Assembly (NCBI RefSeq): GCF_900143245.1
Contig: NZ_FRDK01000004.1
Location: 124,001-188,000 of the forward strand
DNA: 64,000 nucleotides
DNA from: Flavobacterium fryxellicola
Lineage (GTDB): Bacteria > Bacteroidota > Bacteroidia > Flavobacteriales > Flavobacteriaceae
Direction: 5' to 3'
Both the position numbers and the translations under genes were made by a program. This document shows, piece after piece, positions 35,872 through 45,500 of the stretch. Each line of letters begins with the position of its first letter. The first letter of the stretch is position 1. Below the pieces are notes generated by a model, which had not been told where the DNA came from, ran no database searches, and worked only from the letters and a program-made list of their open reading frames with translations.

Positions 35872-36864
35872 CTATTTTTGCTTCTCTTCCGTTTTTTGTT
35901 CCTTTAATTTTGCTTTTTCCTGTTTTCTAAAATACCCGCGAAATAAAAAATTATGTTTTAAGGCTTCTAAATTTTCATTTAAGCGGAAACTAGATTCCTT
36001 AATATTATCCATTGTGGAATCTATTTTTCTTACTAATTGTGGATCGTTTGAAAGGTAATTAATCGCCCCTTTCCCGCCTTTGATGTTGACTACTGTTGTG
36101 TCGAGGTTACCTATTACATTATTGATTTGACTACTTGATTGCTTTAAATTTTGGACTACTGACTTAATACTATTGGCCACTGCCGTATCTTTTAAAACAC
36201 CAATCACATTATTTTTATTTTCAAGTGATGAAATAATTCGGTTTAATTTAAGGATCGATTCTGAACTACCTTTTCCTGTAATTTTCAAATAATGCATCGT
36301 TTGTCTCAAATCTCCTGCCAGTGTACTATCTTTAATCAATAAGCCTACAGTTCCCGTTCCTTGATTGATTTCCTTCGTTATTTTGAGTAAATCTGTTGTA
36401 AGGAGTGCTGCATTTTTGTTGGTCTTGTCCAATGTAATGAGCATGTCTTCTGTTCGTATGCGATTTATTGAGGCAATTTGATCTCCAGGTAGAATGGAGG
36501 CCGCTGATACTTTTCCTGGAAGGATATTAATAATCATGTTTCCCACTAAACCATCGGAACCTATTGTAGCAACAGCATTTTTCCGAATAAGCGGAAAAAT
36601 AGTTTTGTCAATCAGCATATCGACTCTAATAGCTGTATCATTAACCATTTCTATTCCGCGTACCGTTCCCACATTGATTCCAGAAAAACGCACATTATTG
36701 CCAAGTTGCAGGCCATTGACATTATTAAAAACTGCGGACAGGTGATTGGTTTTTCCAAACATTTGTTTCTTATCGCCAATGAAATAAACAGCGAGTATAA
36801 ACAATAATAAACCGATTATGACAAAAATTCCAAGTTGCAGTTTTTGTGAGGTTGTTTTTTTCAT
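35872..36864 (-). CDS. mlaD: MlaD-family lipid-transport substrate-binding protein
   Basis: A 330-residue protein with one N-terminal membrane helix (LGIFVIIGLLLFILAVYFIG, about residues 11-30) and a periplasmic MCE domain (about 38-120, with LQLGNNVRFSGINVGTVRGIEM). A long helical tail then extends to a basic end (KQEKAKLKEQKTEEKQK). In the Mla system MlaD forms a hexameric ring that moves phospholipids between the membranes. It is third in the run mlaE-mlaF-mlaD (gaps of 6 and 8 bases). The long coil after the MCE domain is usual for Bacteroidota members. Confidence 0.9.
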   Translation of the reverse strand: MKKTTSQKLQLGIFVIIGLLLFILAVYFIGDKKQMFGKTNHLSAVFNNVNGLQLGNNVRFSGINVGTVRGIEMVNDTAIRVDMLIDKTIFPLIRKNAVATIGSDGLVGNMIINILPGKVSAASILPGDQIASINRIRTEDMLITLDKTNKNAALLTTDLLKITKEINQGTGTVGLLIKDSTLAGDLRQTMHYLKITGKGSSESILKLNRIISSLENKNNVIGVLKDTAVANSIKSVVQNLKQSSSQINNVIGNLDTTVVNIKGGKGAINYLSNDPQLVRKIDSTMDNIKESSFRLNENLEALKHNFLFRGYFRKQEKAKLKEQKTEEKQK

Positions 36865-36872
36865 TTTTATTA

Positions 36873-37625
36873 TTATTTAAAGAAAGCTTGTACTTTTGGA
36901 TCTGTTGAAATGGATAGTTCCTCAAAAGTGCCTTCGCTATAATTAATGCCATCAACTAACAAAATCATGCGGTTAGAAATCATTCGAGCACAATCCACAT
37001 CATGCGTGATAATTATAGCTGAGGTGTTGTATTTTTGTTGGATAGACATCATTAGCAGCAAAATTTCTTTGGCAGTTATGGGGTCTAAGCCTGTAGTAGG
37101 TTCATCATATAGAATTATTTTGGGTTGTAGAATTAAAGTTCGGGCTAACGCAATTCGTCGTTTCATTCCTCCTGATAGTTCTTCAGGCATTAAATTGATT
37201 GTGTTTGCTAGCCCAACGTTCTCTAATGCTTCCATTACCATTGGAGTGGTGTCCTTGATAACACCAAACTTCTTTTTGTGGCGTCGCAATGGAAATTCTA
37301 AATTCTCCCGGACCGTCATTGAATCGTAAAGTGCACTTCCTTGGAAAAGAAATCCAACTTCCGTTCGAAGGTCGTCCAGTTCTTCTCGATCGAGTTTACT
37401 TATATCATTTTCCATTACAATAATAGAACCGCCGTCAGGCTGCTCTAGTCCTATCAAGCACTTTATCATCACAGATTTTCCAGAACCTGATTTCCCCATT
37501 ATCACGAGATTTTCACCTTCACGGAGCACCATATTAAATCCAGCCAAAACAGTATTAGTACCATAGCTTTTTCGGAGGTCTTTGATCTCTATGATTGGTT
37601 TTTGATTTTGTAATAATGTATCCAT
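36873..37625 (-). CDS. mlaF: MlaF-like ABC transporter ATP-binding protein
   Basis: A 250-residue ABC ATPase. Walker A is GKSGSGKS (about residues 39-46), the Q-loop is FLFQGSALYDSMTV, the signature is LSGGMKRRIALAR (LSGG followed by a Met, as in MlaF), and Walker B is IILYDEPTTGLDP. It couples ATP hydrolysis to lipid movement by the MlaE permease, whose gene ends 6 bases upstream. Length matches the family (about 250-270). Confidence 0.93.
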   Translation of the reverse strand: MDTLLQNQKPIIEIKDLRKSYGTNTVLAGFNMVLREGENLVIMGKSGSGKSVMIKCLIGLEQPDGGSIIVMENDISKLDREELDDLRTEVGFLFQGSALYDSMTVRENLEFPLRRHKKKFGVIKDTTPMVMEALENVGLANTINLMPEELSGGMKRRIALARTLILQPKIILYDEPTTGLDPITAKEILLLMMSIQQKYNTSAIIITHDVDCARMISNRMILLVDGINYSEGTFEELSISTDPKVQAFFK

Positions 37626-37631
37626 AATCAG

Positions 37632-38414
37632 TTATAAGTCATAAAATATATCAGTAATAAAAACAGCAATAAAATCAATAATAAAGAGCAACATCGAGGT
37701 GAAAACGACAGCAGAATTAGCCGCCAAACCTACGCCTGCAGTCCCTTTTTTGCAATAATATCCTTTGTAGCAACCTACTAATCCAATGGCAAAACCAAAA
37801 AAGAATGTTTTTATAGTTGCTGGAATTAAATCACCATATTCCAAAGCATTAAAAACCTGATTGTAATACAATAAGAAAGAAACTTTCCCTTTGATATTTT
37901 CCACCAGAAAAGAACCAAAAATGGCGATTGCGTTTCCAAAAAAAACTAAAATAGGAAGCATAAAAGTAGTTGCCAATACTCGGGTAACTACTAAATATTT
38001 AAAAGGATTAGTACCTGAAACTTCCATGGCATCTATTTGTTCCGTAACCCGCATTGAACCTAATTCAGCGCCAATTCCAGAACCGATACGTCCCGCACAA
38101 ATCAATGCTGTAATTATAGGACCAATTTCTCGAATCAGCGAGATACTAACCATCGAAGGCATCCAAGATACTGCGCCAAATTCTTGCAATGTAGGACGAG
38201 ACTGCAATGTAAATACCAATCCAATTATAAATCCCGTAACAGCTACGAGTAGCAAGGAACGATTTCCCATATTGTAACACTGCCGTAAAAACTCTTTAAA
38301 TTCAAAAGGACGTTTAAAGGTCTCCTGAAAAAACCGACTAGCGAAGTAGGAGAGTTCGCCAATTTCAAGTAAAAAAGCTTTGAATAATTCAGTTATTTTA
38401 GAAAATGTATTCAT
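37632..38414 (-). CDS. mlaE: MlaE-family lipid-transport permease
   Basis: A 260-residue inner-membrane permease with five or six hydrophobic helices. The family pattern VTGFIIGLVFTLQSRPTLQEFGA and LIREIGPIITALICAGRIGSGIGAELGSMRVTEQIDA is clear. I start at ATG 38414 (NTFSKITELF); an in-frame TTG two codons earlier is less likely. It is the first gene of the run mlaE-mlaF-mlaD, which continues with GH130 and glycosyltransferase genes. The system maintains outer-membrane lipid asymmetry. A TATATTTG box on the minus strand lies 37 bases upstream. Confidence 0.92.
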   Translation of the reverse strand: MNTFSKITELFKAFLLEIGELSYFASRFFQETFKRPFEFKEFLRQCYNMGNRSLLLVAVTGFIIGLVFTLQSRPTLQEFGAVSWMPSMVSISLIREIGPIITALICAGRIGSGIGAELGSMRVTEQIDAMEVSGTNPFKYLVVTRVLATTFMLPILVFFGNAIAIFGSFLVENIKGKVSFLLYYNQVFNALEYGDLIPATIKTFFFGFAIGLVGCYKGYYCKKGTAGVGLAANSAVVFTSMLLFIIDFIAVFITDIFYDL

Positions 38415-38451
38415 AAGCAAATGAATTGGTTTTTAACAGAAATCAGCTACT

Positions 38452-38459
38452 CAAATATA
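38452..38459 (-). promoter_or_regulatory. Putative -7 box for the mla run
   Basis: Reads TATATTTG on the minus strand, 38 bases before the mlaE ATG. It is the only recognisable promoter box upstream of the five-gene run ending at 32556. Confidence 0.6.
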
Positions 38460-38720
38460 CATAATTATTTGTCTGATTATCATTTATTAAAAGTGTTGTT
38501 CGTCTGTTATTTAAAGGATTTTGTCGAGAAAAATTTAATTTAAAAAAATGAATACGATTTAGAAACGATTCTTTTTATTTCGCAACAAAAAGAATTCCTT
38601 GCTTTATAATTGTAAATAGTGGTTAAGGAATCTTAAAAAGTAAGAACTGAATTTTTTTTTGTTTAAAAAGTATAAATTGCAACTTTTTAAAGGAGAAATA
38701 ACAACAAAAACACTTAAAGT
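38460..38720. other. Spacer between mlaE and the P-ATPase 3' end
   Basis: About 260 AT-rich bases (306 counting from the mlaE start) with no gene and no clear terminator that I can point to. Confidence 0.4.
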
Positions 38721-41315
38721 TTATTTATTTCTGTTTTTTAGCCATTTCTCTATTTCTACTGACCAAAATACAATACTTGATACCGCTAATGTCACTAGCA
38801 GTTCTCGTAAAGTTAGCGGTTGTGTTTTAAAAATTCCATTAAATAAAGGAGAATAAATTATCATTAATTGAAGTGAAACCGTTATCGCTAAAGCGATAAT
38901 CATGGGCTTATTAGAGAAAAAACCAATTTTAAAAATAGAATCGTTGTTGGAGCGAATGACCATTACGTGACCCAATTGGCTGAAACAAAGAACGGTAAAT
39001 GCCATCGTTTGCCAATGTGAGTTCGCCACATGTATGGCATAAGCCTGCATTCCAATGGTAACCACTCCCATTAAAAATCCTACCCATAAAATATGCACTA
39101 CCATTCCATTTGAGAAAATATTTTCCTTCGGGTTTCTAGGCGGTCGTTTCATAATATTTGCTTCTGCTGATTCAGAGGCTAAAGCCAACCCAGGCAAGCC
39201 ATCCGTGATGAGATTAATCCAGAGAATGTGAATAGCCAGTAATGGTATAGGCAAACCAAAGAACGGTGCCAAAAATATAGCCCATATTTCTCCCGAATTT
39301 CCAGTCATAATATACTTTATAAATTTCAGAATATTATCGAATATTTTCCTGCCGTGCTTGACCGCAATTACGATGGTGGCAAAATTATCATCCAGCAAAA
39401 TCATGTGCGACGCTTCTTTGGAAACTTCCGTACCGTTGATCCCCATCGCAATGCCAATATCAGCATTTTTAAGCGCTGGAGCATCGTTGACCCCGTCGCC
39501 AGTCATCGCTACAAAGTGATTTTTAGATTGTAAGGCAGTGATGATTCTTAATTTTTGTTCGGGATTAACACGTGCATAAACGCGAACCTTCGCCACGATT
39601 TCTTCAAACTCATGTTGGTTCAACACTGCTAATTCGGAACCAGTAAGAGCAAGGTCTTCCTCGGAAGAAATGATACCCAGTTTTGCAGCAATTGCTTTCG
39701 CAGTAAGTTTGTGGTCGCCGGTAATCATCACTGGAATGATGCCTGCTTCTTTACACTCGGATACGGCTTGCCTGGCTTCCTCCCGCGGTGGATCTATCAT
39801 TCCAACAAAACCAATAAGCGTTAGTTCTGTTTCGATTTCTTCTGGATCCAAATGCTGCGGAAGAGATGACACTGTTTTCATTGCATATCCCAAAACGCGA
39901 TAGCCTTTTGCAGCCATCTCATTTACTTTACGTTCCAATTCTGGAATATGTGATTTTTGATCGGCATTCAGCTTGTCAAATAAGACATCAACGGCTCCCT
40001 TTGTTAAAACAATCATTGTAGCGCTTTGATTGTCCTCAGGAGTACTAATTTGATGGATTGTCGTCATGCATTTTCTTTTGGAATCAAAAGGTAATTCTGC
40101 AATTCGCGGATAAATTTTTTCTAAATCACCTCGATTAAAATTCTTATCGAAAGCATATTCTACCAACGCTACCTCAGTCGAATCTCCTAACCATTTTCCA
40201 TTTTCTTCTTTTGATACATCATTATTCAAAGCTATTGCCTGAAGCAGTCTGTTTTTATCTTTAAAAACCGTGTGATAATTTGTTGTTGAAGTTTCATAAA
40301 ATTCCTGCACGGTCATTTTATTCAGGGTCAAAGTACCTGTTTTATCAGAACAGATATAGGTCACGGAGCCAAGTGTTTCCACAGCGGGTAACTTACGGAT
40401 AAGAGCCTTGTGTTTCGCTAATTTCTTAGCTCCAAAAGCTAATGCTATCGTAACTAATGCGGGTAGGGCTTCTGGAATAGCAGCGACCGCGAGTGAAATA
40501 GAAGTGATTAGCATAGTCAAAATAGCTTCTCCACGCAGCCACCCAATAATAAAAATGACAGTGCAGATCAATAGTATGCCTACGGACAATCGTTTACCAA
40601 AAGCCGCTAATCGTTTCTGCAATGGCGTGGTGGTTTCATCGGTCTGGATCATTTTTGCGATGCGGCCCAATTCGGTCTGCATTCCCGTTGCCACAACATA
40701 AGCAAGACCTCTCCCATTGGTAACTGAAGTTCCTTTAAATCCCATGTTGGTCTGGTCGCCAAGGGCATAATTTCCTTCGGGCAATTCTTCGGTATTTTTT
40801 TCTAAATTATTTGATTCGCCCGTTAGCGTTGATTCATCCACTTTTGTCTGATGAGTTTCAAAAAATCGGACATCGGCTGGAATAATATTCCCTGCTTCTA
40901 ACAGTACGACGTCGCCCGCAACGAGATCTGTTGCGGGAATACTCATCATTTTTCCTTCACGTAAAATATGAGCATGGTTTGCTGCCATATTTTTTAAGGC
41001 TTCCATCGCTTTTTCTGCTCGATATTCTTGAATAAATCCTACAGCTGCATTAATAATAACGATAGCTAGAATAATAATTGTATCCGTAACATCGCCTATA
41101 ATACCTGAAATAATTGCTGCTGCTACAAGAATAAGAATCATGAAATCAGAAAACTGAGACAAAATCATTTTAAAAATACTCTTCTTTTTTGTGTCTTCAA
41201 TTTGATTTTTTCCTTGTTCGCGCAACCGCTCAGCGGCTACTACTGGAGTAATACCGCTTGGATTTGTATTTAGCAATTGAGTTATTTTTGATATCGGGAG
41301 TACATGCCAGTTCAT
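38721..41315 (-). CDS. P2A-type cation ATPase, probably Ca2+-exporting
   Basis: An 864-residue P-type ATPase. In order it has an N-terminal cation-ATPase domain (WHVLPISKITQLLNTNPSG), the actuator loop LTGESNNLEK (about 156-165), the membrane cation-site motif IPEALPALVT (about 281-290), the phosphorylation motif CSDKTGTLTLNKM (Asp near 323), the nucleotide domain with TKGAVDVLF, the hinge TGDGVNDAPAL, and a C-terminal membrane domain of about six helices. The pattern fits SERCA/PMR1-type Ca2+ pumps, though a Mn2+ or other cation cannot be excluded. It starts 4 bases after the antiporter gene, so both belong to one transcript. Confidence 0.93.
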   Translation of the reverse strand: MNWHVLPISKITQLLNTNPSGITPVVAAERLREQGKNQIEDTKKKSIFKMILSQFSDFMILILVAAAIISGIIGDVTDTIIILAIVIINAAVGFIQEYRAEKAMEALKNMAANHAHILREGKMMSIPATDLVAGDVVLLEAGNIIPADVRFFETHQTKVDESTLTGESNNLEKNTEELPEGNYALGDQTNMGFKGTSVTNGRGLAYVVATGMQTELGRIAKMIQTDETTTPLQKRLAAFGKRLSVGILLICTVIFIIGWLRGEAILTMLITSISLAVAAIPEALPALVTIALAFGAKKLAKHKALIRKLPAVETLGSVTYICSDKTGTLTLNKMTVQEFYETSTTNYHTVFKDKNRLLQAIALNNDVSKEENGKWLGDSTEVALVEYAFDKNFNRGDLEKIYPRIAELPFDSKRKCMTTIHQISTPEDNQSATMIVLTKGAVDVLFDKLNADQKSHIPELERKVNEMAAKGYRVLGYAMKTVSSLPQHLDPEEIETELTLIGFVGMIDPPREEARQAVSECKEAGIIPVMITGDHKLTAKAIAAKLGIISSEEDLALTGSELAVLNQHEFEEIVAKVRVYARVNPEQKLRIITALQSKNHFVAMTGDGVNDAPALKNADIGIAMGINGTEVSKEASHMILLDDNFATIVIAVKHGRKIFDNILKFIKYIMTGNSGEIWAIFLAPFFGLPIPLLAIHILWINLITDGLPGLALASESAEANIMKRPPRNPKENIFSNGMVVHILWVGFLMGVVTIGMQAYAIHVANSHWQTMAFTVLCFSQLGHVMVIRSNNDSIFKIGFFSNKPMIIALAITVSLQLMIIYSPLFNGIFKTQPLTLRELLVTLAVSSIVFWSVEIEKWLKNRNK

Positions 41316-41319
41316 AATT

Positions 41320-42321
41320 TTAATCTTTTATGTGGTACAATAAAATCATCATTAAAACGTACACTAATGCTATTAAAGCAGTGTCAATAGCGAGTTTCCA
41401 TTTTTTTTCTTCCTTAAATACGATACCGATAATGCCAATGGCAGTTATGATTATCGTTCCTAGAACTGGTATAATATGGTTGGGACTTGTAAATTGAAGG
41501 ATAGGACCTTTAGTATACAGAATATCATCAATGGCCAAAATGGCAATATTAAAAATATTACTGCCAAAAACATTGCCAATCGCCAGATCAATTGTTCCCA
41601 TTCGAATGGCCGCTATGGATACTACTACTTCTGGAAGTGAAGTTGAAGCAGCAATAAATAATGTGCCAAAAAAACTTTGTCCCATACCGCTGGCTTCGGC
41701 CAAGTTTTCCCCAAAATAAGGCAACAGCATTGCAGCTGCCATGAGTACAATTGCATTCATTGTAAACCTACCCACAACCTGTTTTAGTGTTAGGGTGCAG
41801 GTGTTTTTTCTTTCTTCCGGATGATGACTTTCTTTTTTATCATAAGAGAATATCACGCGAATGGCTATGATGTAAAATAAAAGAAAGAGTAGACTGAATT
41901 CTCCAATCCATAAAATGGTTCCAAAAATATCGGGCATTAAAATTGCAAAAGCGACCAAGCTCAATAACATTATGCCAAAGGATGCTGCAATTACGTGACC
42001 TGTTTGGGCAACTGATGTTAGCGGCTTTTTATGGTCATAAAATAAATCCATTATGGAAATAATAAGGATATTGAAAGCACAGCTTCCTACGATATCTCCA
42101 ACGGCAAGATCTGGAGCATCAAGAAAAACCACTGCGCTAATTCCGTTCATCAGTTCGGGCATAGATGTTACCGATGCCAAAAGAATAATGCCCATAAACA
42201 TTTTTCCCCAACCCAACATATCAGCCATCATATCACCATACTTAGAAAGCCGCGAGCCCGTCGCTACTATTACCGCTGTGGCTAAGATAAACCCGAGAAT
42301 GTCCAGATAGATCGCATTCAT
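41320..42321 (-). CDS. Ca2+/cation antiporter (CaCA family)
   Basis: A 333-residue membrane antiporter made of two inverted repeats. Each carries the CaCA alpha motif: SVTSMPELMNGISAV with AVGDIVGSCAFNILI in the first, and STSLPEVVVSIAAIRM with AIGNVFGSNIFNIAI in the second. The conserved acidic residue in each alpha repeat (Glu, in MPEL and LPEV) is present. This is the YrbG-like Na+/Ca2+ or H+/Ca2+ exchanger type. It directly precedes the P-ATPase gene (gap 4), so the two probably form a dual Ca2+ efflux module. Confidence 0.9.
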   Translation of the reverse strand: MNAIYLDILGFILATAVIVATGSRLSKYGDMMADMLGWGKMFMGIILLASVTSMPELMNGISAVVFLDAPDLAVGDIVGSCAFNILIISIMDLFYDHKKPLTSVAQTGHVIAASFGIMLLSLVAFAILMPDIFGTILWIGEFSLLFLLFYIIAIRVIFSYDKKESHHPEERKNTCTLTLKQVVGRFTMNAIVLMAAAMLLPYFGENLAEASGMGQSFFGTLFIAASTSLPEVVVSIAAIRMGTIDLAIGNVFGSNIFNIAILAIDDILYTKGPILQFTSPNHIIPVLGTIIITAIGIIGIVFKEEKKWKLAIDTALIALVYVLMMILLYHIKD

Positions 42322-42459
42322 GTGGAAATAATTATTTTGTTAGTGTCTTTAATTTTCTTGCTTATTGCTATAGGAAGTAGGAATATGATGGACTACTAGC
42401 CACTTTTATTAAATTTTAATTGTATTATTTATCTTAAAATGGGGAAGGGATCACGATAA

Positions 42460-43293
42460 TTATTGAACTGGAATACTGAGTAATGGCTTGGTAATTAAAT
42501 AGGCTGTTTTTTTGGTTATGCTAGCGTAAAAAATACGATTCCAAAAACCTTTTCTTTTGAAGGGATTAATTACAATCAGATCCGTTTTATCCGCTACTGT
42601 TTCTTCTAAGATGATTTTTGCTACGTTCTCTCCCGTAATATGTTTGAATGAGAATTCAAAATCTTTAAAATGATTTTCGATTGTATTTTTATACTTGTCA
42701 AAGTCTTCATCTGCGGTAAACGCCATAATTCCCTTATCGACGTGAAGAATGCTGATGGTAGCATTGAAAAGCTTGTTTATTTCCAGTAAATAAGAGAGAA
42801 CCTTCTTGTCTTTTTTATGGTAATTAGAGGCATAAGTTATTTTTTTAGGTATCTTGAATTTATATTTTTCAGGAATGGCTAATACTGGGCAGGAAGCTTT
42901 GGTCATTACCTCGGCAGTAAAACTTCCAATTATTTTCTCTTTCAATCCGCTAGCTCCTTTTGTGCCCATTACTATTAGATCTATTTTCTTTTTTTTACAA
43001 AATTCCGTAATCTTAATTCCTTCAGGACCCTGATCCACGTGAATGGTTATTGAAAGACTTGGATTTTTATCAACTATTGAATTCATGATAGCAGTAAGGT
43101 GGTTGGTTAAAATTGTTTTAGTATCTAGATTTTCTTGAGTGGTCGAATTAAGCGGATAAAAAGCGCTTTCAAAAGGAATAAAACAATGGTATAAAATTAA
43201 TGAAGCATCGAAAACTGTGGCCATTTTTACCGCATAATGTATAGCAGAATCTGCGAGTATAGAAAAGTCAGTTGGGCAAAGTATTGTTTTCAT
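42460..43293 (-). CDS. Tandem universal stress protein
   Basis: A 277-residue protein with two UspA domains (about 1-145 and 150-277). The first keeps the ATP-binding loop GTKGASGLKEKIIGSFTAEVMTKASCPVLAIPE (G-2x-G-9x-G-S/T type). The second has a degraded loop (NPFKRKGFWNRIFYASITKK), so probably only the first domain binds nucleotide. Expressed under starvation or stress in relatives. It lies in the minus-strand series between the chaperone genes and the ion pumps. Confidence 0.9.
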   Translation of the reverse strand: MKTILCPTDFSILADSAIHYAVKMATVFDASLILYHCFIPFESAFYPLNSTTQENLDTKTILTNHLTAIMNSIVDKNPSLSITIHVDQGPEGIKITEFCKKKKIDLIVMGTKGASGLKEKIIGSFTAEVMTKASCPVLAIPEKYKFKIPKKITYASNYHKKDKKVLSYLLEINKLFNATISILHVDKGIMAFTADEDFDKYKNTIENHFKDFEFSFKHITGENVAKIILEETVADKTDLIVINPFKRKGFWNRIFYASITKKTAYLITKPLLSIPVQ

Positions 43294-43438
43294 ATTTTCA
43301 ATTTTTAGTTTGTTATATCTTTAAGTTATCCAATAAGTTTTTTTCAAATTTCTATCCTCGACTGTTTTTTTTTAAATGCTACTGTATTGTTTGAAATTGA
43401 AACAGTTCTTCCCTTTTTTTCAATTGTAATTTAAATTT

Positions 43439-43732
43439 TTAACTTTCATACAAGCTCAGCCTATTTTTAACAGAAATCAATTCATTTTGCAAAAGTTCTA
43501 TTTTTTCCAATAAATTTAAAATGACATCTATTCCATGAATGTTTACCTCTAGTTCCTCGTGTATTCGTATCATTTTTTCAATTTCATGAACAGATTCAGG
43601 ACGGACATATTTAGTTTCATCGACGGTAAGGATCTCCAGCAACCCCATTTCATGTAACTTAAAAAAGAAAGACATTTCTAGATTATATTGTATGTAAAGT
43701 AGGGATAGAGGGATTAAGTTTTTGGTATTCAT
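43439..43732 (-). CDS. cbpM: CbpM-like chaperone modulator
   Basis: A 97-residue protein of the CbpM/MerR-like helical type: an N-terminal [31 protein letters not shown] region (three helices as in CbpM's HTH-like part) and a C-terminal coiled-coil ([20 protein letters not shown]). In E. coli CbpM blocks the J-domain of CbpA. Its start codon overlaps the stop of the upstream DnaJ/CbpA gene (ATGA, four bases), fixing it as the partner. Confidence 0.82.
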   Translation of the reverse strand: MNTKNLIPLSLLYIQYNLEMSFFFKLHEMGLLEILTVDETKYVRPESVHEIEKMIRIHEELEVNIHGIDVILNLLEKIELLQNELISVKNRLSLYES

Positions 43733-44634
43733 GATGTTTTTAATTTTGAAAGTTCCATAAATAAATCTTTTTCTTTTTGGGAAAGATCAGTTGGGATTTT
43801 AACTTGGTAGGTAATATATAAATCGCCAAATTCTCCTTCCTTTTTATAAATGGGAAAACCTTTTCCTTTCAATTTGACATTAGTTCCGTTTTGGGTTCCT
43901 GGTTTGACAGTCAGTTTTACTTTGCCGTCAAAAGTAGCAACGGTAATCTCACCGCCTAGTAGTGCAGCATATAAATCGAGCGCTACACTTGCATAAAGAT
44001 TATTTTTGTCTCGTTTAAATTCCGTGTGATTGGCTACGGTAAATGTGATGTATAAATCGCCTTTTGGACCGCCACTGGCGCCTTCGCCTCCCATACCACT
44101 AATTTTTATTTGCTGTCCATTTTCGACTCCTGCAGGAATGGTAATTCGGATATTTTTACTGTTGATTGTCAGCGTTCTCTTGTGCGTGCTATAGACGTCT
44201 TTTAGGTCAAGATGCAATTCGGTACTGAAATCCTGCCCTTTAAACTGAGCTTCTCTTCGACTACCACCAGCGGTGGAACGACCACCAAACATGGATTCGA
44301 AAAAATTAGAAAAGTCACCACTACCACTAAATCCTCCTTCTTCATATCCTCCTTTTTGTCCATTTCCTTGATACTGTCGATGCTGTTTGGATTTTTCAAA
44401 TTCCTCTGCATGTTGCCAGTTTTCGCCGTAATCATCGTATTTTTTACGGTTCTCAGAATGGCTTAATACTTCGTTTGCTTCATTGATTTCCTTGAATTTT
44501 CTTTCGGCTTCTTTATCATTGGGATTTAAATCAGGATGGTATTTGCGGGCGAGTTTGCGGTACGCCTTTTTAATCTCAGCTTCGGTTGCTTTTTTATCCA
44601 CTTCAAGAATTTTGTAATAGTCTATAAATGCCAT
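43729..44634 (-). CDS. cbpA: CbpA-type DnaJ co-chaperone
   Basis: A 301-residue J-domain protein without zinc fingers. The N-terminal J-domain has the essential HPD ([10 protein letters not shown], about residues 32-41). A Gly/Phe/Ser-rich linker (about 75-125, [18 protein letters not shown]) and the C-terminal substrate-binding domains ([24 protein letters not shown] and GDLYITY) follow. This matches CbpA (306 residues in E. coli) rather than classical DnaJ. It stimulates DnaK and binds DNA in relatives. It is the first gene of the chaperone/stress run, with a TAAATTTG box about 87 bases upstream. Confidence 0.92.
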   Translation of the reverse strand: MAFIDYYKILEVDKKATEAEIKKAYRKLARKYHPDLNPNDKEAERKFKEINEANEVLSHSENRKKYDDYGENWQHAEEFEKSKQHRQYQGNGQKGGYEEGGFSGSGDFSNFFESMFGGRSTAGGSRREAQFKGQDFSTELHLDLKDVYSTHKRTLTINSKNIRITIPAGVENGQQIKISGMGGEGASGGPKGDLYITFTVANHTEFKRDKNNLYASVALDLYAALLGGEITVATFDGKVKLTVKPGTQNGTNVKLKGKGFPIYKKEGEFGDLYITYQVKIPTDLSQKEKDLFMELSKLKTS

Positions 44635-44720
44635 TGAGATTGTTTTTTATGTTGGGGTTATTTCGTTTTTTTTAACTTCCTGCGGCTGAAAAAATCGTAC
44701 GAATTGCACTTTTATAGTAT

Positions 44721-44728
44721 CAAATTTA
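44721..44728 (-). promoter_or_regulatory. Putative -7 box for cbpA-cbpM
   Basis: Reads TAAATTTG on the minus strand, 87 bases before the cbpA ATG. Confidence 0.5.
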
Positions 44729-44782
44729 AACAATTTTAAAAGAAGAAAAGCGAAATAAAGTGTTTTAATACAATTAGATAGG

Positions 44783-44806
44783 AAAAAAAAGCTCCTACAA
44801 TGGAGC
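44783..44806 (-). terminator. Rho-independent terminator of the retron-RT relic
   Basis: On the minus strand: GCTCC, loop ATTGTA with flanks, GGAGC (44791-44806), then eight T residues (44790-44783). It lies 62 bases after the stop of the decayed reverse-transcriptase gene and before the cbpA promoter, so the old gene's terminator survives. Confidence 0.8.
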
Positions 44807-44867
44807 GTGTGATATTAATTTTTTCTCTTTATAAAGGAAACAACTCCTTTTCAATGGCTTTCACAAC

Positions 44868-45500
44868 TTATAGGTATTTCAATTCAAAAAGTAGTGCCTC
44901 GTACTTTATAACTTCTATATGTTTTACCTTGATTTGTAGAACGAAATTTATTTTTCCTAACAAATGCTCTAGGTAATTCTGGCGGTTTATTATTTTGTAT
45001 TTGTAATGTTCGTCCAACCCAAATTGCTGGATGTAATCAAGAGCTGGCCTCCATTACTTGCGCTTATCAAAAATCACCTTCGGTTTTTTATTTACAACAG
45101 CGCCAGTAAAAATTTGGCACATATAAGGGGTCATCAGTTTAGTTTTTTTGGCACGAATTCGTATTTGGAGTTTCCCCACCGTTTCTGTAACTATTTGCAG
45201 TACTTTTTTTGAATAAAAATCCCCTGCAAAGTAAATGTCGTCCGCATAAGGCGTATACTAGTTTAGCTTCTTATAAGTTCGGAGTTCTGCGGAGAATCTT
45301 TTAAACCTAGTACTTGAAAGAACATTCTTTTAAAGAATAGTGACTTACTGCTCCATTATTAACCTGAACTAACAATTTTTTTAAAAAATGAATTAATAAA
45401 ATAATTCATCCTAATTCGGGATATTTATCTTTTTACAGTCCAATTTAGGGATTTTTGTTTTAATATCCTTTTGGATCCATTCCTCTTTCTTTTTTGACAT
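44868..45500 (-). pseudogene. Decayed reverse transcriptase, retron type
   Basis: Reading the minus strand in one frame gives FKRFSAELRTYKKLN, a TAG (45258-45260), then YTP and the polymerase signature YADD (45237-45248), followed by IYFAGDFYSKKVLQIV and LQIRIRAKKTKLM. Next comes CQIFTGAVVNKKPKV, matching the retron (V/I)TG...VN motif after domain 5. A TAA (45054-45056) interrupts, then WRPALDYIQQFGLDEHYKYK and NYLEHLLGKINFVLQIK, the usual retron C-terminal block, ending with TAA at 44868. Upstream, ATG 45500 starts a 29-codon frame (SKKKEEWIQKDIKTKIPKLD) typical of an RT N-terminus. The middle (palm motifs 1-4) is largely missing. The normal length is about 310-330 residues; only about half remains. 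Confidence 0.78.

Noticed and set aside
45006..45212. 68-codon plus-strand frame
   Set aside because: It lies antisense to the reverse-transcriptase relic, whose minus-strand frame carries YADD and other RT motifs. The plus frame has no recognisable protein character.
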